Shown: one piece after another, positions 10,669 to 21,641 of the stretch
Numbering within the stretch: the first letter of the stretch is position 1
Layout of the letters: each line of letters opens with the position of its first letter
Assembly: GCA_025716855.1 (NCBI GenBank)
Contig: JAIXMQ010000006.1
Span: 299,501 to 363,500 of the forward strand
Direction: 5' to 3'
Length of the DNA stretch: 64,000 bases
DNA from: Pilaira anomala
Taxonomy: Eukaryota; Mucoromycota; Mucoromycetes; Mucorales; Mucoraceae
Program-made: the position numbers and the translations under genes
Notes under the pieces: model-generated
Told to the model about the DNA's origin: nothing
What the model saw: only the letters and a program-made list of their open reading frames with translations
Database searches by the model: none

Positions 10669-11681
10669 TATAAATAAACTTCAGTAATAAGCAAAAAGAA
10701 AAAAAAAAGAGGACTCTTGTCAGTCGACCCTTTCTCTGGTATTATATAAAAGTTTAAAGAAGAAGAAAAAAAAAGAGATGCTGAGGTCAGTTTTTATATT
10801 ACGACGAGGCTCTATATTTTTAACCAATCAATATCTTGTACATAACATACTTTACTTGGCAGCAAACCCCAAAATCAAAAAGAAAGGACATTACTATTGG
10901 TAACTTTTACTCGCTTTTTTTTTCCTAAATAAAAGAGTTCGTTTTAGCTATTTACTCGGTTTCTATTTCTCTTTGGTACCATCTTATTATCTTTCACTTT
11001 CATGAAATGATGTAGCCATAGTTACACATGATGTAATCTAGTTACAAAAAGCTTTCTCTTTCAAAATATATTACTATGAGAGACTCTTTGTGTGTAAGCT
11101 TCCTTTGATAACTTTCCTTGAAGCGCAAGTTCGATTTAAATCAACTGAATTTAAGACATAATAAATTTTTGCACTTCCTCACAATTCTCACAAAGCCTTC
11201 TACTCCCATAATTATAATTCAATTATCTCATTTTCGAACCGAATACTTTTGCATGTAGCAGCAATAGGTTTGTCTGACCAATTACAACGCAGTTTGTTTT
11301 TTTTTTATTAAAAATCTCGCAGTGTACCTCCACTCCCCTTTTGGATTTTTTCAAAGATTAGAAATATGGATATATCTTGACAATAAAAAGGTTTTAAATC
11401 TTCGGCTTATAGTTGACTTAAACGTAAATGTTTGCGTTCTTTTTAATTATATAAAAATCAAAGTAGAATAATTAAAATTAATATATATTGCGAGGAAGCA
11501 AAAAAATAGTTTTTGTTTGAGCAAATATAACATCTTTTACATCAAAACATATAAATCTAGATATACAGAAAGATGTACCTTAAAATTTTACATTGTACAC
11601 ACTTAAATCTGTCTAATAAAATAATTATTATCGAGGGACTGTACTTTGACAAGAAATGAGAATCCTTAAATTAGATCTTTT

Positions 11682-11715
<34 letters not shown>

Positions 11716-11989
11716 AGAATATTTAGTCTAGTCAATCAAATCATTCGAAAAATATTTATTTTTATACCAAAATTTTTTGACCATTATGCAATTTCAAGAA
11801 AAGTCATTCTTTGAAGCCATACTGAGGCAAGCGAAGCCAACATGATGTACCAATATTTCAGGCGACCAAGGGCAAAAAAAAAAAATTGTTGTATTATTGA
11901 GGATAAATTTTTTGGGTAAATGGAGGAAGATATTTCTTCAGAATCAGCTTTGTCATAGCTGACAAGCCAATGACCACAGACGATATAAC

Positions 11990-12390
11990 ATCTCTGCTAT
12001 GATACATTCTATCACGCTTCAAATCCACGCATTTTGGATTCAGACAACGAGATCTACCCAAAACTGGATGAGCTAACTGAGAAAAACAGTAGATACAAGC
12101 CTAAGAGATCATATACTCACTTGTGAGTATTGTTATGGAGTAACATTCGTGTATTTTCTTCAGCCAGGTGACGCCTCTACAATCGAAGCCTTTGATAGTA
12201 CTTCCAACGCCTGTAACTTTGTCGCCAATTGCCATTATAAGGCTATTGGTTCTTTGATCATTTGATATTAACAGAAAATGTCGCTGTTTCTGGAGGCTAC
12301 CCGGTCTTTTGTCTTGTTCGTACAAATCTCCAAGGTCTTTCTTTTCCTATTGATAACGTTACTGTAGTAAAACAATCTTAATATTTCTCT
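11990..12390 (+). pseudogene. Decayed protein-coding remnant, family unknown
   Basis: Three plus-strand blocks look like eroded coding exons rather than random AT-rich DNA: about 12001-12125 (reading TFYHASNPRILDSDNEIYP and on to KPKRSYTHL), about 12163-12260 (PGDASTIEAFDSTSNAC and on to YKAIGSL) and about 12277-12380 (NVAVSGGYPVFCLVRTN and on to VVKQS, stop). Base composition is higher in G+C than the surroundings. A GTGAGT donor and TTCTTCAG acceptor flank the first gap, but that splice joins incompatible frames, and the third block is out of frame. I infer a dead gene or transposon fragment; I recognise no family. Confidence 0.4.
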
Positions 12391-13494
12391 TGATTTCATT
12401 AAGGACTAAAAAGAATACTTAATTTTTTATCCTGTATCATTAACGTACTTTTAACCACTTATCTGCGCGGCAGTGAGCATTATTATTACTGGCGTTGTTA
12501 GAGCTGCTACCATTATATCGATATTGTTTTGATTATTGCTCATTTTAGATTATGATATATTTTATAATAGTACTTTAAAATTTGAAAGAAAGATAAAAGA
12601 GAAGTTGGTTTGGATTAGTTGTCATTTATATAACAATCTATCTTTTTTTATTATTATTATTAAGGTACTCAGTAGAAATTTCAGGACTCAAAAATACTTT
12701 TTTTTTTTTCACTGCTTAATTTTAAAGTCTGCGAAAAAGTACCTTGGGTCTGACTGAGTCCGAGGGTAGTAGTGTACACTTACATTAAATTTAAAAAAAA
12801 TAAAAAGCTATATCATTTTTTGATATAAAAACCAAAAGGTTTTAATTTTAAAAAAAAAATAAGCCTGACTTGAAAAAAAACACTAATTTTAAATTTTTCT
12901 GTCAAATTTTGCATAATTAAGAACCTTAAAACTTTTATTACATCATTCGATAGTGAGCATTAAAACTTAATTACCTGAAGAAATAATCCTAAAATTGCTG
13001 CGATGATTCCTTACATATCTCTATGAAAACAAACCTATTTTAACTGCTACATACAACATTAGTGTTGCTTCTCTCTAGTTTTTTTTTAAAAAAAAAAGTC
13101 GTGATTAAGACGCCCAAAACGCTGCTTCGCTTTAAAATGCGCTCGTTATTTACAATATTCGCTGTGAATAAAAAAAAGAAATATAGATATATCATGAGCA
13201 AAATAATTGCTAAACCGATAAAAGTAAAAAAAAAATAAAAATCTTGTCTATATATAAACCCCCTTTGTATTCTCCTTTGGTTTCTCCTATAAATTCATAT
13301 TAAGAATGTAAAATCCTCAATATTTTTTTTTACCTTGAGCACGCGCAATTGCTAACGTTTATTTCATTATAGACTTAATGCAGTACTTACCAACAGAACA
13401 ATGAAATGAAAGAGAACCCTATTTACCAAGAAGGGGAAAAATGCCTCCTCTTTTTGTAAATGAAAAAAAAAAAGAGGAGTCAAAATAACGGCAA

Positions 13495-13508
13495 GTATAT
13501 ATAAAGTA
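13495..13508 (+). promoter_or_regulatory. TATA box of the small cysteine-rich peptide gene
   Basis: GTATATATAAAGTA lies about 50 nt upstream of the ATG at 13554, a strong TATA-box match in a plausible core-promoter position. A short inverted repeat (13445-13479) lies just upstream. Confidence 0.5.
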
Positions 13509-13553
13509 GTAACTAAATGTTCTAATTTTATATTTTTATACATAAAAAAAAAG

Positions 13554-13724
13554 ATGAAACTCTACCATATTATTTTTCTTTTATTGTTCACAGCTACGAT
13601 ATCAGCTACACTGACATGTACAGCATTGAATGAAAAATGTGGAGTGGATATCAATCCTTGTTGTTCTTTTACTTTTTGCGATGATTTTTCGAAGAAATGT
13701 ATCCCAACTCCTTCGAGTAGGTAG
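13554..13724 (+). CDS. Small secreted cysteine-rich peptide with knottin-type spacing
   Basis: A 56-residue single-exon frame. Residues 1-18 (MKLYHIIFLLLFTATISA) form a typical secretory signal peptide with a small-residue cleavage site. The mature part has exactly six cysteines at 22, 29, 36, 37, 42 and 49, that is C-x6-C-x6-C-C-x4-C-x6-C, the classic inhibitor-cystine-knot framework found in many unrelated secreted peptides (plant antimicrobial peptides, protease inhibitors, animal peptides). A TATA box sits about 50 nt upstream, and the gene stands alone in a gene-poor stretch, as fungal effector-like genes often do. Function cannot be told from sequence: an antimicrobial, inhibitory or host-interaction role are all possible. 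A weak GTAGTT donor overlaps the stop, so the C-terminus might be spliced. Confidence 0.7.
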   Translation: MKLYHIIFLLLFTATISATLTCTALNEKCGVDINPCCSFTFCDDFSKKCIPTPSSR

Positions 13725-14284
13725 TTGATTGGGATCTCCTCTTTATCTCTGCCTCTATTCTCTATCTGGATTATGTATATTACTTGCGTTTGGATCAAAG
13801 ACTTGGTTAAAAATCTCATTGTCCTCTTATTGCAACTCTGTCACATACATAAATGTGAGCCTTAAAGAAGAGACTTTATTGTTATTATTATTATTATTTT
13901 CTTGTGTATCATGAATAAACAAATCAGAACCTACTTTTTGTATGTTATACCAAAGGAGCGTTTTAAAGTTAAAATTTAGATGATTTTATTATTTTATTTT
14001 AGGTCAAATAGCATAAGTCTTCTTTTTTTTTTTTTGTAGGGAAGCAATCGGAGATTGCTTCAGTTAATTTATTTATACACGTCGCAGGGACGGGCATAAG
14101 TCTTCTTTTGAAGCAAATGCAGCAAATGACTGCTAAGACCCGATTCAAAATGAATACTCTGGTGACATCATGAGCGGGGAAAAGATCGAACTTTTTTTTT
14201 TTTTTTTGATTAACCACGAAATTTTTTTCTATTTAGGATAGTTTTGTTTTTATTTTCTTTGTAGATAACTTATTTTAAATAAAC
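13725..14284. other. Intergenic region with small hairpin and direct repeat
   Basis: Holds the 3' region of the small peptide gene and the promoter of the FKBP gene. Visible structure: a perfect 9-bp stem hairpin GAAGCAATC-GGA-GATTGCTTC (14041-14061) and a 16-bp direct repeat GCATAAGTCTTCTTTT at 14011 and 14094. No gene recognised. Confidence 0.5.
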
Positions 14285-14741
14285 ATGGGTGTCACGTAAG
14301 TTTTTACAAGCAAAAGAAGAAGAAACAAGTCTTCCCTTTCTAACCAATCTAAATAATCTAGTATCGAAACTATTGCTCCCGGAGACGGTAAGAACTTCCC
14401 CAAGAAGGGTGACAGAGTCAGTATCCACTATGTTGGTACCCTCGAAAACGGTGATAAGTTCGATTCTTCTCGTGACCGTGGAAGTCCTTTCACCTGTACT
14501 ATTGGTGTAGGTCAAGTTATTAAGGGTTGGGATGAAGGTAAAAAAATAAGGAGTTATTAAAAAAAGGAAAAAAAGAGAGATATTAAAGCTTTATTGTATA
14601 GGTGTTCCTCAATTATCTATTGGTCAAAAGGCCAAGTTGACCTGTACTCACGATTATGCTTATGGTGAACGTGGTTATCCCGGTCTCATTCCTCCCAGAG
14701 CTACTTTGATTTTTGAAGTTGAACTCTTAAAGATCAACTAA
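14285..14741 (+). CDS. FPR1: FKBP12-type peptidyl-prolyl cis-trans isomerase
   Basis: Exons 14285-14295 (11 nt, coding for MGVT), 14362-14537 and 14602-14741 give 108 residues, the standard FKBP12 length. Family residues are clear: the [13 protein letters not shown] strand, the [18 protein letters not shown] segment, the [20 protein letters not shown] core with the drug-contacting Val-Ile and Trp, and the [21 protein letters not shown]-terminus. It is a cytosolic prolyl isomerase and the receptor for FK506 and rapamycin; in Mucorales FKBP12 mediates sensitivity to both drugs through calcineurin and TOR (established knowledge). Convergent with the permease gene, about 110 bp between stops. Confidence 0.97.
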
Positions 14742-14849
14742 ATTGTTTTAATAAATTAAAAAAAAAAATGGGTTAACCTCTTTTTTATTATTATTATTAT
14801 TGTCAAATAGTTAGTATAAGTTGCTTTTTTTTTTCTCTCTCTTTTCGTT

Positions 14850-17207
14850 TTACAACATAATGATACGAACACCGCCAAAGTCACCAAACGAGTATTTAAA
14901 GTTTGTACCTGGACAAGCCATAAACATTTGTGATTTTGATATATCCAGTTGCCTTGAAACCGCATCCACTGTAGCTGGTGTAAACTCTTCCAATACAAAG
15001 ATCTAATAAAAAATATATACGGAGTTATTAGTAAAAAGCGGGAAAAAAAGTAATTTTTTTTTTTACCAGATCAATTTGTATTTTAGGATAAATAGCATCC
15101 AATATTCTATGATTTGCTTCCAAATCCTCCGGCACAGAATCCAAACGTTGATAAAAATGAATAAACTTGATACAACCAGCATCTTCATTCTTTTTAATAT
15201 ATTGAATTGCTTTATTCATCACATGAGGTTCATCCGTCTTTAAGAAGAAGACAATTGGACTCTTTCGAATCTTTTTGATATGTCCCTGAATAAACTTTTC
15301 TACCTTTTCAGAAAATACAGGGAATCGATTCGATAAATTCATTTGATCGTACAACCAATAAGACAACTTCCAAAGCCAACAACGTTTCAACATGGCCAAA
15401 ACCACCAATAACACCACTACAAAATAAATCACGAAATATTCTGCAATTTCTGGGTCAATAATAACATTGCCAATTAAGGATCCTAACAATGCAAACAGTG
15501 TCAAAATATCCGTAAACAACCATTCTTTTGATAATCTAGGTAATCGACCACGCTTGTACTTGATCATAATATTTGCTACTGCAAAAGTAGATAAACTACC
15601 TAAAAATGCAACTGCAAATACTCCCGATAACGAGGTTGTGTCTCCACCTACAATTGCATATAATGTGATACTCAACACTAAAAACACCAGGATAATGTAC
15701 TGATAAGATCCCGTGATTCGGTTTCGAATCAAAAAGAATTTTGGTAGAATTCCATCTGAAGCCATACGCTGTACTAATCCAATGGCTCCAATTAATCCTG
15801 TCAGTACACCTGCACATAAAACAATCACTGCATCTACCATAATCCAAATACGTAACCATCTGTCTCCTCCCGTTGCATATTCTCCCAAGACAGATACTGC
15901 ATTCGCTGCATTCGCCATAATCACAGGAACAGGTACTAGTACTGTAACTAATAACGTCATCGGTGCATTTAACGCAAAAAGAAATCCAAACATATTGTTC
16001 ATCACTTTAGGAAACGTACCAGGTTTTAAATCTTCAATATAATTTTCTGCAGACTAATAATCATATGCAATAATAAAATATATTAGTTTTACTTTATTTG
16101 TTTGTTATTCTCTGCAATAAAAAATACATTACCTCAAATCCAGTTACCCCAAGTAAACCAATACAAACTCCCTTTAATACCATTACAGCAGGTGAAGCAC
16201 CATTTGCATCGGGTACAGCAGACTTCCAGTTATCAATCAATGTCTGACTCCCCATTTTTCCCCACATGATAAAACTCATGAGCATCACAACAAACATCGT
16301 CACCGAATGTAACGTAAAGATCGATAATGTCAAAGTAGAAGATTCCTTCAACCCCAACAAACAAATCAACGAAAATCCAATCAAGATCACAATTGTCAAC
16401 AGAAACGGTGATAACTGATTTGGTAAGTCTACTTCGGCCGCTAAATAAGCTGATGCCGTAGACGCACTTACCACACATGTTGCAAGATAATCTAGTATTG
16501 AAAGACAAGCTGCAATGGCTGCTGTCGATTTCGTGGTCGAGTTTAATAGCGCATTGTAAGTACCACCATTCAAGGGCATTGCTGTAGCTACTTCTGTAAT
16601 GATTCGCTTCATTGGATACATTAATAAGGCTACAATTAACATACTGATAGGTGCATATTTTCCAGCTTGAACTACACAGGGCCCAATTGAGTATAATACT
16701 GATGCAATCAAATCATTTCCTGCAATCGATGTCGCACGCCATTTTCCTAATAATGCCTTCTTTTCAAATTCACTTGTATAATGATCAATATCTGACCGTT
16801 CCAATTCCATATAATATGTACTTCCCCATCTTTTAACATAAATCAAGTTAGTATAGTTATTAAAAGCTTAATTATTATTATTTTTTTTTTTTTTACCCAG
16901 CAAACTCCCAGGTGTTACTTAAGTTGAGATATCGAGAAGGTACGTTTGACCATTTCAACAGATTAGCTCTACTCTTTGTTAATTGCACTCTTTGGATCTG
17001 GTGGAATTCTGACTCTGCAAAAGAGGGTGGTGGACGTTGTGCTTTATGTATAAAAACTCGTGAATAAAAAAAAAAAACTCCTTGCATGATTTTTTATTAT
17101 TATTATTATTACGTACCTGAGTCAGGCTTTAATTCCTTAGAACTATCTTTTTCTGTAATACTAATATCAGTTGAAGAACTGTTTGTGCTATTATGTCTAT
17201 TCTTCAT
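14850..17207 (-). CDS. APC-superfamily amino-acid permease (five exons)
   Basis: Exons 17207-17117, 17014-16897, 16829-16133, 16053-15067 and 15002-14850 give 681 residues. After a hydrophilic N-terminus there are about 12 transmembrane segments. The first carries an unwound-helix type motif (SIAGNDLIASVLYSIGP), the second PMKRIITEVATAMPLNGGTY, typical of amino-acid/polyamine/organocation transporters. The last 120 residues form a soluble alpha/beta-looking tail (IVFFLKTDEPHVMNKAIQYI; GCIKFIHFYQRLDSVP; IFVLEEFTPATVDAV) that recalls universal-stress-type domains appended to some APC permeases; that identity is inference. The exon 2 acceptor is ambiguous: an upstream site (ATTCACGAG) is in the same frame and would add 16 residues. 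Substrate unknown. Confidence 0.88.
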
Positions 17208-19936
17208 ATGTTAAAAAAGGAACAAAGAAAGAAAAAAATTTGATTTCATATTTTACTCAGTTTAGTTATCAGAAACCCTGTCACAGTACTTTAAGAGTTT
17301 TTTTATTTTTATTTTGTAATTGCAATTGATATAACAAAGCAAATTGTTTACTTTTTACATTTGCCACATGGAAAGAGGAGTTTCCGTTTTTTTTTTCCTT
17401 GTTTGGAGAAATGATTCTTATTTAGGTTTTTTTTTTTTTTTGCAAGAGTTTTAAACAAAAACAACAACTTTGTTTTATCAATTAATCAACCCATTAATTT
17501 AACTTTCATTTACGTATTTTAAACAAGTTTGCTTTATTACAATTAATAACCTTTACAAGGAAACCTAACCTCACCCCTTATTTAGAAAAATTATTGCTTA
17601 TATCGGAAGCTCATTTTTCATATTTATCAAAGAAGAGATGAAACAGCGCACAACGTGTTTAAATACCCTGAAAAGGAATTTGTCAACAACAGGATGGTAT
17701 TCAGAATATATTTTTCCCTGCCTTGCTTTTTGCTGCTGTAATAACTTTTTTTCTGCCTCTACATAAAAAACATGCAATTGTTCTTAAAACCTTTATACTC
17801 TTAAATTCTACGACTGTTCGCATTGACTTGCTGTTAATGTACCATAGAGTATTAAACAATGGCGCATATACATACAGTGACTGCAAAAAAAAGGAAGAAT
17901 GACAGTGATTATATAATCAGGCCCTGTAATATTATCAAATGAGAAGTTTGCATTCAAGAAGTAAAGGGCTTTTTTTTTTTTTTTTTTTTTATCTCATTAC
18001 TTTTTTATGTACACAGGAAAACAAGGTAAAATCATTTGTTCTCTCCCCATAAGTAGAGAATGAATCGAATAAAAAAAAAAAAAACCTCCCATTACATATG
18101 ACCCATATTATTTATTTATTTTTTTCACACCAAAGTAAACCCCCCCCCCCCATGGGAAAAGAACCGTTTTTTCAAGCGGCCAAATATATACATCGATATA
18201 ATTGTTTGATTGGTAAAATTCTTTCCGTTATAAAACAAGTTGCGCCGTAATAATAATAATAATAAAAAAAAAAAGTCACCAGAGACAAACAATTGAAATT
18301 TCTGTTCTCACTTTCTCCTTTTTATGATATTACACGCACTCTCCAAACTTAAATTTTAACCACTATATCTACTACATACTTGGTTTTAATTACACATGTA
18401 AAATGACATATTTTGTTTGTTATTAGATTTATTAGTCTAATGTTCATCAACTCAATATAACTGCTTTTTTCCAAATAACAAATAAATTGTCCCTGATTAT
18501 TCCTCATTACTCTGACACATGACATTAAAAAGCACCGGAACAAAATATATACACATCACATATTTTAACACCTGTACATATAAAAAAAGTAAGCTAAAAA
18601 AAAAAAAAAGAGCTCATAAAAAAAAAAAGGAGGAGGACTTTATTTGATCTATATGATATTTAGGAGAAAGTGTAATGAGAGAATCAATAGTTCTTATATC
18701 AACCCAACCACACTAAATATAAAATGATCTAACACACTTGTAATCATAATCAGTGAAATAATAAAACATTCGGGATTCAAAGGAAATTTTATTATTATTT
18801 TTTTTTGACGTAGTGATACCATCAAAGTTCAATGTGTAAATAAAAAAAAAGCACCTGAATAATATGTTACTTTAGTTTACATGAATTGATAACAATTCCT
18901 CTTCTTTTCAAATGATTGTTTAAAAAAGTACACATTCCCAAATACTAATTACACAATGAAACGTGGATGCATTTATTTGTGTTCTCTCATTTTCCTTTTA
19001 TGTATAAAATATATTCTGTTCTTTTTTTTTAATTCATCTCATCAATTCATTTTTTCAAAGATCATTTGACATCATGACAAAGAAACAGGATTTTTAAAAT
19101 ATATTACTGTGTGAGAATCTAATATATATATATATATATATAATAATCAATTTGTGTTTCGGTGTATGTATATATACGGAGTGAGCAGGAGCAGGAGAAA
19201 GAGAAAGAGCGAGAGAGGAGGGGGGGGGGGAACAGGCCTCTACTCTCTCTCTCTCTCTCTGAGTTCTCTCACACGTACACACACACACTTATTATCAGAA
19301 ACATTCGCCACCTGTTCAATTCAAAATTTTAAAATATAATTTATATATATATATCCGCAGGCATGTGTAATCTAAAGAGTATACACTCGTTAAACATCAT
19401 ATGCCACAACAAACATCAGCTTCCAAGGACCTTGTACAACCTTAATATTTATAGAAATTGCCATTACCTCTCTTTCTCTTTTAGCTCTTTGCTCTTTCTC
19501 CATTGTTTTTTTTTTCTCAGACTATATTATAAATAGTTTATTAAACAATAAAAAAAAAAAGGAATTAAACAATGGGACTAAAAAAAAAAAAAAATGCTAG
19601 TAAACTAGCTAAAGAGAAAGAGTGAAAGAGAGAGAGAGAGAGAGAGAGGAGTTTTCTCAGGGGGGGTTTGGAAGAAGAAATAAGCGTTGATGTATAATAT
19701 TCTCATTAAATAAGGCTGAAATATTAAAGAAGAGAGTGAACGAGGAGATCGTCAATGGGATAGGTAACACAAGCCAAGTCATGTACCTGAAAAAAAAAAA
19801 AGAAAGATAAAAAGTGAGCGCATTTAAATCATGCAATTGGATTATGTAAAAAAAAGTGATAATGTAAGATACCATGGCGTTTATTTTATTTAAAGAGAAT
19901 ATAAGATGTATATCTGGTTGGGAAATGTACAACTAC

Positions 19937-19998
<62 letters not shown>

Positions 19999-20346
19999 GG
20001 ACGCGGGTTGTTATTATTTTGGGGGAAGTCAAAATCAAAAGTACACTAACAAGTTATACAAGAAATAATTAAAGGGAGGTTACCCATTATTTATTAGCCT
20101 GAGGTTATTTCGCCTATGGGCAAGAAACAGCTCATGTGCATAACTATCTTGCCAATATATATATAATAATAATTAATTTTATATAAATATTTTCCCTTTT
20201 TTTTTTTTTTTTATTATTCTCTCTCTCTTTTTTTCTCACTCTCACTCTCACTCTCACTCTCATATACTATTACTTTTTTTTTTTCTTTTTTTATCAATAT
20301 ACCACAATATAACCCAACTTATTTTACATTTACTTATAAAAAGAAA
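17208..20346. other. 3.1 kb intergenic region rich in microsatellites
   Basis: No gene recognised on either strand. It contains homopolymers (T runs near 17431, 17970 and 19939), a C10 run near 18139, an AT microsatellite (19123-19142), a G10 run followed by a CT tract (19220-19260), a GA tract (about 19629-19648) and CT/CACTCT repeats just upstream of the next gene (about 20218-20262). The right end is the likely promoter of the acidic protein gene. Short open frames here are low-complexity translations of the repeats. Confidence 0.6.
19939..19996. repeat. 58-nt poly-T tract
   Basis: An uninterrupted T run of about 58 bases, the longest homopolymer in the window. The open frame across it is a poly-Phe artefact. 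Confidence 0.95.
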
Positions 20347-21030
20347 ATGTTGTACAAATCTTCAATTCAGTCCAATTCAAATAAATGGAAAAAGAGATTG
20401 ATAAATTTATCACATAAGCTTCACCGATCAAATCACTGGAATGCATCTTTTTCAGCCACAGCCATGGCAGCTGCAACTGAAAAATTCATCAGACATTCAA
20501 CACCTACCACGAACAACTCTTCAGAAATCATAATTCATTCAGAGGATTTGACTGCCAGTCAATTTGCTAATTTGACAGGAATTAAAACTTCTTATACACA
20601 GACCTATGAGGATTCTGAAGACGACGACGAAGAAGAAGATGAAGATGATGAAGAAGACGAAGACGATGATGATGATGATTCTCGTGATTATTATACTTCA
20701 AGTTTATCTTCTTGTCATCCTAAATCAACTCAATCGATGCGAATTTGGGACTCTCATTTTTGGAAAGATACCAAATTACCTTCTTCAGCTTCAATGAAAG
20801 ATTTGTTGACTTCAACTACTACAACAGACGAAAAAACCATTTTAACTTCTCAACCCCTCGCTAGACATACCTCTGAACCCGGGGGACAAAGAGTACCAAG
20901 CATGATCCAAAAAGGAAGGTTTAAAATTGTTTGGGGTGGAGACGATAATGAGCCTATTACTCATCCTGTACCTCAATGCGTTGAATGGAAACGTAAAAGA
21001 GCTGGTAGTGCTTCTACTGCGATCTTATAA
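20347..21030 (+). CDS. Conserved-looking acidic protein of unknown function
   Basis: A single-exon frame of 227 residues. The N-terminus is basic (KWKKRLINLSHKLHR), the middle is a run of Asp/Glu (about residues 91-112), and the C-terminal third looks ordered and conserved: MRIWDSHFWKDTKLPSS, then ARHTSEPGGQRVPSM and IQKGRFKIVWG. The RHTSEP segment fits a basophilic kinase site, which together with the KGRFKI element suggests a regulatory phosphoprotein, but this is inference. No family recognised and no membrane segment. It has a long AT-rich 3' region before the convergent Mpp10 gene. Confidence 0.75.
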   Translation: MLYKSSIQSNSNKWKKRLINLSHKLHRSNHWNASFSATAMAAATEKFIRHSTPTTNNSSEIIIHSEDLTASQFANLTGIKTSYTQTYEDSEDDDEEEDEDDEEDEDDDDDDSRDYYTSSLSSCHPKSTQSMRIWDSHFWKDTKLPSSASMKDLLTSTTTTDEKTILTSQPLARHTSEPGGQRVPSMIQKGRFKIVWGGDDNEPITHPVPQCVEWKRKRAGSASTAIL

Positions 21031-21641
21031 AATCAAATTCAATATAATTTTCATATAAACAAAATAACTATTTGAAATGAAGAAAAAACAAAAACCAAAA
21101 AAGCAACAACAACAACCAAAAAAAAAAAAAAAAAGCAAAAAAGCAAAATCACAAATCAACTATTACAACCTCCCATTTCTTTCTTTTTTTTTTTTATACA
21201 CCAAAAACAATTTATTCAAGGCTTCACTTATTATAACCTGCATATATACACCTCTTTCACACTTTTATTATTATTATACCACAAAGTGAACCTTTTATTT
21301 TTTAATTATACCCCATTACACCCGTTACTTTTTTCGCTCCCTCTCTCGCTTTCATTCTCTCTTCAATTATTTTTTTTTTATGATATTTATTTATTTCTTT
21401 TATATGATCTTTATATATGATATTCTACTATGCCCTTTTATTTTTTACATGTAAGACTATTTCTGGTGTATATATATATATTTCTTTTCCTTTTTTTAAT
21501 AATATATTTGAATAATAAAATACTTCTAAAAAACAAAAAAAAAAAAAGGGTACTTGTCATTTATATTATTCTATACATATAAAAAAAAAAAAAAAAAAGA
21601 AAAAAAAATAGAGAGAAAGATAAAAAAAATATACAAAATTA
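21031..21641. other. Convergent 3' intergenic region
   Basis: About 610 bp between the stops of two convergent genes. AT-rich with several AATAAA-like and poly-A/poly-T stretches (about 21116-21134 and 21581-21608) that would serve as 3' UTR and polyadenylation regions. No coding sequence recognised. Confidence 0.6.

Larger units (their letters stand above)
10669..13553. other. Gene-poor intergenic region, 2.9 kb
   Basis: Mostly AT-rich sequence without a recognisable intact gene. The first few hundred bases are the ARPC1 promoter side. It contains a T tract (about 11684-11712) and the decayed coding remnant at 11990-12390 listed separately. Near the right end lie a TATA-like TCTATATATAAACCC (about 13247) and, upstream of the small peptide gene, an 11-bp-stem inverted repeat CTCCTCTTTTT / AAAAAGAGGAG (13445-13479). 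Confidence 0.6.

Noticed and set aside
12101..12325. 74-codon minus-strand frame (MYEQDKRPGSLQ)
   Set aside because: The plus strand of the same DNA gives more protein-like, better delimited blocks; neither is an intact gene.
19874..20068. Frame with a run of Phe
   Set aside because: It is the translation of a 58-nt T tract.
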